Of a stretch of 64,000 nucleotides of DNA, positions 60,001 through 64,000 are shown in pieces. The stretch is from Halichoerus grypus (Eukaryota > Chordata > Mammalia > Carnivora > Phocidae), in the NCBI RefSeq assembly GCF_964656455.1, contig NC_135722.1:90329313-90393312 (forward strand). Reading direction: 5' to 3'. The notes under the pieces are model-generated. The model made no database searches and was not told the origin of the DNA. It worked only from the letters and a program-made list of their open reading frames with translations. Numbering within the stretch: the first letter of the stretch is position 1; each line of letters opens with the position of its first letter. Position numbers and translations under genes: made by a program.

Positions 60001-60597
60001 GGATCGAGCCCCACATCGGGCTCCTGGCTCAGCAGGGAGCCTGCTTCTCCCTCTCCCTCTGCCTCTCCGCCTCCTCATGCTCTCTCTCTCTCTCTCTCTC
60101 TGTATCTCTGTGTCTCAAATGAATAAATAAAATCTTAAAAAAAAAAAAAATGCAGATTCTGATTTAATAATCTGGTTGGGAGCCGTGTTCACCTGTCAGC
60201 TGTGCTGTTTACCAGTGCGGGTCCTTAGGCACGTCAGATTCCTTTCCAGCAAGCTCCCTGAGCATACTAGTGTTGCCAGTTTCTGGACCACATTTCAGTA
60301 ACAAAGCTCTTGAAAACATTGACTTTCTTCCCACGTAGAGTTCTTTGGTGGGATCTTTTACTGGCCACTAAAACCTCTGGCTCTTCCCTTTTTAGGTGGC
60401 CCTGGGGTCCAGCTCTGCATCACTGATGTATTGCCTATCCTGGCAAAGATGCTTCATGGCCACAAGGCAGAGCCCTTGCATCTGTGCCACCGGCTGGACA
60501 AGGAAACTACAGGGGTAATGGTGTTGGCCTGGGAGAAGGAAGTGGCACATCAAGTCCAAGAGCTGTTTAGAACCCGTCAGGTGGCAAAGAAGTACTG
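57010..60597 (+). CDS. RPUSD4: RPUSD4, mitochondrial pseudouridine synthase, 5' part (exons 1-3)
   Basis: RluA-family pseudouridine synthase that modifies mitochondrial RNA, including 16S rRNA, and supports mitoribosome assembly. Coding exons in the window are 57010-57198, 57555-57720 and 60396-60597. They give 185 codons and two bases of the next (Trp), about half of the 377-residue human protein. Residues 1-47 are basic and lack acidic residues, as for a mitochondrial presequence ([18 protein letters not shown]). The RluA motifs [13 protein letters not shown] (about 108-120) and [12 protein letters not shown] (147-158), with the catalytic Asp153, are intact. Exon 4 (human AITVHVP...) is not found before 64000. 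The start matches human and lies just after three E-boxes. Intron 3 contains the duplicated blocks described separately. Confidence 0.96.
58048..58210 (+). repeat. CAN-SINE, shortened core, in RPUSD4 intron 2
   Basis: Head GGGGTGCCTGGGTGGCTTAG; the core between TCTGCC and AGCCCTG is deleted. Flanks AAAACTGGGAAAGAAG and AAACCTGGGAAAGAAG. Confidence 0.92.
58876..59336 (+). repeat. 461-bp dispersed direct repeat, copy 1 (probable donor)
   Basis: Contains a CAN-SINE (from about 58879 to 59065) plus about 270 bp of flanking non-SINE sequence, including a GTGTGTGCGCACGC tract. It is about 97 percent identical by eye to 61567-62028. Here the SINE has matching flanks CACATATCAACCT and CACATATAAACCT, so this is probably the original. 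Confidence 0.93.
59934..60148 (+). repeat. CAN-SINE inside the MER5-like relic
   Basis: Head GGGGGCACCTGGGTGGCCCAG; target-site duplication AATGCAGATTC (59921-59931 and 60149-60159). Confidence 0.95.
60183..60236 (+). repeat. 54-bp exact repeat, copy 1 (inserted in MER5-like relic)
   Basis: Starts CCGTGTTCACCTGTCAGC and ends CTTAGGCACGTCA. It is identical to 62621-62674, which is part of a MIR relic. Confidence 0.94.
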
Positions 60598-61035
60598 GTA
60601 TGGAGCCCATCGCTAGTGGTAGAATTGGTATAAATGAAGGCATCCTTTTATCTCTTCGTGCATTTGTACGGAAGGACCTCCTGTTAGGAGAGGGCACTGT
60701 GCTAGGACGTGTGGGCATGTGAAAAGTACAGGAAACAGATTTAAGTGCTTAGAATATTGGAGTCTGATAGAATAGTGGCTCCTAATTGTGGTTGTACATA
60801 AAAATTATTGAAAACTAATTATACAAGTAGTACGTGATTGCATTCCTGTGGTAAAATAGTCAAACAACAAAGATAAAGCAAAAAACTTGGAGAATCTACC
60901 CACTCTGTCATTCTAGTCCCTTCCCTTGGGGTAGTTTGGTTTTTATTCCTCTGGTCCTTACTCAATGTATTTACGAATATGTCTGATACATACTGGGTGT
61001 GTGTGCATTACATTGTACCATGTACACTGTACTTT

Positions 61036-61218
61036 ATTTAAAAAGATTTTATTTGACAGAGAGAGAGCACAAGCAGGGGGAGCGGCAGGCAGAGGGAGAG
61101 GGAGAAGCAAGCTCCCTGCTGATCAGAGAGCCCAATGTGGGGCTCCATCCCAGAACCCCCGGATCATGACCTGAACTGAAGGCAGATGCTTAACCGACTG
61201 AGCCACCCAGGTGCCCCA
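61036..61218 (-). repeat. CAN-SINE, antisense
   Basis: Perfect 12-bp target-site duplication ACACTGTACTTT (61024-61035 and 61219-61230). Confidence 0.95.
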
Positions 61219-61566
61219 ACACTGTACTTTCTTTTACCACTTAACTGTGTCTTGGAGATCTTTCCATGTTAGTGCATATAGGTTTACCTCCATTTTTTTA
61301 ATAGAAGAAAGATACACGAACAAAACTGAAACCTACTCCTGTCCCCCATCTACTCAATTTTCTTCCCCAGAGGCAATCACTATTCTACTGTCTTGTGTAA
61401 ACTTCCAGGGTCATACAAGGCATGTATAAGTGAATTATTGTATGGCAATGTATTTTGCAGTGCTTTGCATCTTGCTTTTTTTCACTTGGACAATATATCT
61501 TGGAGAGCATTTTGCATGTACATTTAGGAGCTTTATAGTATTCTGTTGTATGGTATATCATAACTT

Positions 61567-62028
61567 CCTGGGGGTGCCTGGGTGGCTCAGTCGGTTAAGC
61601 ATCTGTCTTTAGTTCAGGTCACAATCCCAGGGTTCTGGGATCGAGCCCCGTTGTCAGGCTCCCTGCTCAGTGGGGAGCCTGCTTCTCCCCCTGCCTCTGC
61701 CCCTCCCTCTGCTCATGCTCTCTCTCTCACTCAAATAAATAAAATCAACAAACAAACCCCACATATAAACCTGTATAGAAGATAATTTCCTTTAAAGAGT
61801 TCATAGAAATTATAAAACGTAGAAGATATTCGTGTTACAAAATTCGGATGCCAAAAAATACATAAGAAATTATGTATTCGTGATATGCACTTAAAAAAGA
61901 ATAAAAGAAAACGTGTGTGTGCGTGTGTGCGCACGCAGAGTGTACCTAACAAACCCCAGGACGCCCAGAACTTAACGGACACTGAAATGTTTCTGAATAA
62001 ACGTTAATTGTAGTTGTCTAAGACAACT
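61567..62028 (+). repeat. 461-bp dispersed direct repeat, copy 2 (probable insertion)
   Basis: Homologous end to end with 58876-59336 and in the same orientation. The left boundary is CCTGGGGGTGCC and the right boundary AAGACAACT. Here the SINE has no duplication on its left, and the block interrupts an L1 relic. Confidence 0.93.
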
Positions 62029-62156
62029 AAATATTGGGATATTTAGTTAACTTTCCATTTTTCAGAGTCTATTGCAAAGAATAGGTGATTATATCTTTAA
62101 GACAGATTCCTAAAAACGGAATTGCTAAGTTGAAGGGTACACACGTTTAATATTTG

Positions 62157-62410
62157 TTTTTTGTTGGGTGATGGTAGGTTTTTGTTTTGTTTTGTTTTGT
62201 TTTTTAAGATTTATTTATTTGAGAGAGTGAGTGAGTGCGAGCATGAGCCAGGGACGGGGCAGTGGGAGATGGAAAGGGGGAGAGAATCTCCAGCAGACTC
62301 CCAGCTGAGTGTGGAGCCTGACGTGGGGCTCCATCCCAGGACCCCAAGATCATGACCTGAGCTGAAATCGAGAGTCAGACACGTAACCGACTGAGCCACC
62401 CGGGCTCCCC
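62157..62410 (-). repeat. CAN-SINE, antisense
   Basis: Tail complement TTTTGTTTTGTTTTGTTTT; target-site duplication CACACGTTTAATATTTG (62140-62156) against CACACATTTAATATTTG (62411-62427). Confidence 0.95.
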
Positions 62411-62599
62411 TCACACATTTAATATTTGAATAGTTAACTACTATTAGGTAGGCCAGGTTTTCTCCCACTAGAGTGGTGAGGACCCGCCTCCCCTTACAGC
62501 TGACCAACGCATTTTTTGGGTTTGCCACTATGATGACAAAAAAAAATATAAGAACCACTGTAATAAGAGATTACAGGTAATGGAAGAAGTTTAGCGTAG

Positions 62600-62800
62600 T
62601 AGCTAAGAGCTCAACAAGATCCGTGTTCACCTGTCAGCTGTGCTGTTTACCAGTGCGGGTCCTTAGGCACGTCATTAAACTTCTCTAAGCTTTGTCTTCA
62701 TAGGAAGAATGAGAATAATGGAGTTGAGAGAGTTAAATGAGACAATGCATATGAATTGTTTAACACGGTACCTAGCTCATAGTAAGAGCTGAAAGACTGA
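62600..62800 (+). repeat. MIR relic containing copy 2 of the 54-bp repeat
   Basis: GTCATTAAACTTCTCTAAGC, GAGAATAATGGAGTTG, TACCTAGCTCATAGTAAGAG follow MIR order. Its 5' part (62621-62674) is the probable source of the 54-bp patch at 60183. Confidence 0.8.
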
Positions 62801-62859
62801 AAATTGAGACTATTATTATGTATCCTAGTAATCCAAATATAAGTCTATCAAAAAGTGTT

Positions 62860-63272
62860 GGGGTGCCTGGGCGGCTCAGTCAGTTGAGCAGCTGACTCTT
62901 GATTTTGCCTCAGGTCATGATCTCATGGTTATGAGATCAAGCCCCACGTTGAGCTCCAGGATTCTTTCTCTCTCTCACTCTGCCCCTCCTCCCGCTTGCT
63001 TATGTGCACGTTCTCTCTCTCTCTCATGCTCTCTCTCTAGACGAAATCTTTTTTTTAAAAAAGATTTAAAAACACTTTTTTTTTTTTTTATTAAAGATCT
63101 TATTTATTTACTTGAGAGAGAGCACAGAGGGAGAGGGAGAAGCAGACTCCCTGCTGAGCAAGGAGCCTGATGCAGGGGGACTCGGTCCCAGGATGCCAGG
63201 ATCATGACTGGAGCTGAAGGCAGACGCTTAACCGACTGAGCCACCCAGGCGCCCCTAGAATAAATCTTTTTT
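62860..63272 (+). repeat. CAN-SINE (outer) with an antisense SINE in its tail
   Basis: Head GGGGTGCCTGGGCGGCTCAG; the outer target-site duplication AAAAAGTGTT is at 62850-62859 and 63273-63282, enclosing both SINEs. Confidence 0.9.
63060..63256 (-). repeat. CAN-SINE, antisense, nested in the outer SINE tail
   Basis: Poly-T near 63077 through GAGCCACCCAGGCGCCCC. TAGACGAAATCTTT before and TAGAATAAATCTTT after are the diverged duplication. Confidence 0.9.
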
Positions 63273-64000
63273 AAAAAGTGTTATATTATTTGTGAAAATT
63301 GTTTATGAAAGTTTAGACTCGGTAACCATTCTCAGTATCAGGCTTCATGGAGGAACTGAAATCCGTTAATTGTGTGTTGATGAATGAATAGGATTTGATA
63401 GACAAGATGGAGAACTGTGTTATAGATTGTGGGAATGGCATTCACAAAGGAATAAAGCACACAGTCTAGTTTGGAGGGGGGAATGGTGACAGATAATGCT
63501 GGAAAGGTAGACTGGAACCTAGTTAATGATGGCCTTAAATACCAGGTGTAGGAAGTAGAAGTTCGAAGTAGAACATAGGAGGCAGCTGATTAGCATTTGC
63601 TGACTTCCTGTGATAGCGACTTGTTATAGTTCTTTGTTTGAATCTTCTTACTACACTTTGCATTCCTTGAGTGGGGATTTTTGTCTTGTTCATCTGTTCA
63701 TCTGTACAGAACTAGTACCTACCTAAATCAATGCCTGTTTCTATTCATGGAGCCTGCAGTGAGTGAACATTTTTGAGCAGTAGTGTTATGTCATTAGGAA
63801 GAGTGAGCTAGCAGTTAAAACTCAATTTAAGTATGAGAAAATATATCAGATAGCAGCCCAAACGGCTGCCAACCTGAAGTGAGGTGTCCAGGCTGTGAAT
63901 TGTTATATGAATGGGCTTTTGACCCCTCGGTCAGCGATTCTATGATAGGCCACCCAGGAGGACTCCTTTGTGATTGACCTGGAAGAGGCGTAAGCGTAAG

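Larger units (their letters stand above)
59872..60325. repeat. MER5-like (hAT) relic with two insertions
   Basis: AGTGCTTCTTAAACTTTAAT, TTGTTAAAATGCAGATT, CTGATTTAATAATCTGG and TTCTGGACCACATTTCAG follow the MER5A order. A CAN-SINE (59934-60148) and a 54-bp foreign patch (60183-60236) interrupt it. Confidence 0.75.
57721..60395. other. RPUSD4 intron 2
   Basis: This 2.7-kb intron holds SINEs at 58048, 58879 and 59934, the donor copy of the 461-bp repeat, a MIR relic near 59550-59680 and a MER5-like relic at 59870-60325. 58211-58860 has no recognised feature. Confidence 0.6.
60790..62160 (-). repeat. Old L1 3'-end relics, antisense
   Basis: Two similar stretches are seen: around 61230-61300 (CTTGGAGATCTTTCCATG) and around 61460-61566 (GCATCTTGCTTTTTTTCACT, TAGTATTCTGTTGTATGG). 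The text resumes at 62029 after the inserted 462-bp block. Confidence 0.6.
60598..64000 (+). other. RPUSD4 intron 3 (continues past the window)
   Basis: No exon is recognised to the right edge. It contains old antisense L1 relics (about 60790-61570 and 62029-62160), SINEs at 61036, 62157, 62860 and 63060, the second copy of the 461-bp repeat, and a MIR. 63290-64000 has no recognised feature. Confidence 0.6.

Overview
The window is vertebrate nuclear DNA, almost certainly from a caniform carnivore. It carries more than 30 copies of the carnivore tRNA-Lys-derived CAN-SINE, with a head like GGGGCGCCTGGGTGGCTCAG, a CT-rich stretch and an AAATAAATAAAATCTT-A(n) tail, on both strands. The gene content and order match the mammalian FOXRED1-SRPRA-FAM118B-RPUSD4 block (human 11q24.2), read here in the opposite direction. 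The SINE form suggests an arctoid (bear, pinniped or mustelid-like), but I cannot fix the species.

Layout. The first two coding exons of FOXRED1 lie on the minus strand (1060-3360); the rest of that gene is before base 1. A GC-rich head-to-head promoter (3361-3759) separates it from SRPRA, whose complete 14-exon coding sequence runs on the plus strand from 3760 to 8655 (637 aa predicted). SRPRA ends tail-to-tail with FAM118B, which is complete on the minus strand: seven coding exons between 34078 and 10382 (350 aa predicted) plus a probable non-coding first exon near 56815-56880, 22.7 kb upstream. A second GC-rich head-to-head promoter with three CACGTG E-boxes (56816-57009) leads into RPUSD4 on the plus strand. 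RPUSD4 exons 1-3 are present (57010-60597); later exons lie beyond base 64000. I joined all exons by homology to the remembered human proteins and by GT/AG splice sites. Every junction keeps frame.

The genes are housekeeping. FOXRED1 is a mitochondrial complex I assembly factor, SRPRA is the SRP receptor alpha GTPase at the ER, FAM118B is a SIR2-like protein, and RPUSD4 is a mitochondrial RNA pseudouridine synthase. They are linked by shared promoters rather than by one pathway.

The introns are dominated by repeats: CAN-SINEs (many with intact target-site duplications, several nested), L1 fragments on both strands, L2 and MIR relics, a decayed hAT-Charlie-like transposon with recognisable transposase coding, and a Tc1/mariner-like element split by an L1 that itself holds a SINE. 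I found no new gene system. The most unusual signals are several short non-tandem copies inside introns: a 461-bp block copied 2.7 kb away, an exact 54-bp patch shared between a MER5-like and a MIR-like relic, and an exact 40-bp patch in FAM118B intron 1 and intron 2. They look like template-switch insertions rather than ordinary transposition.
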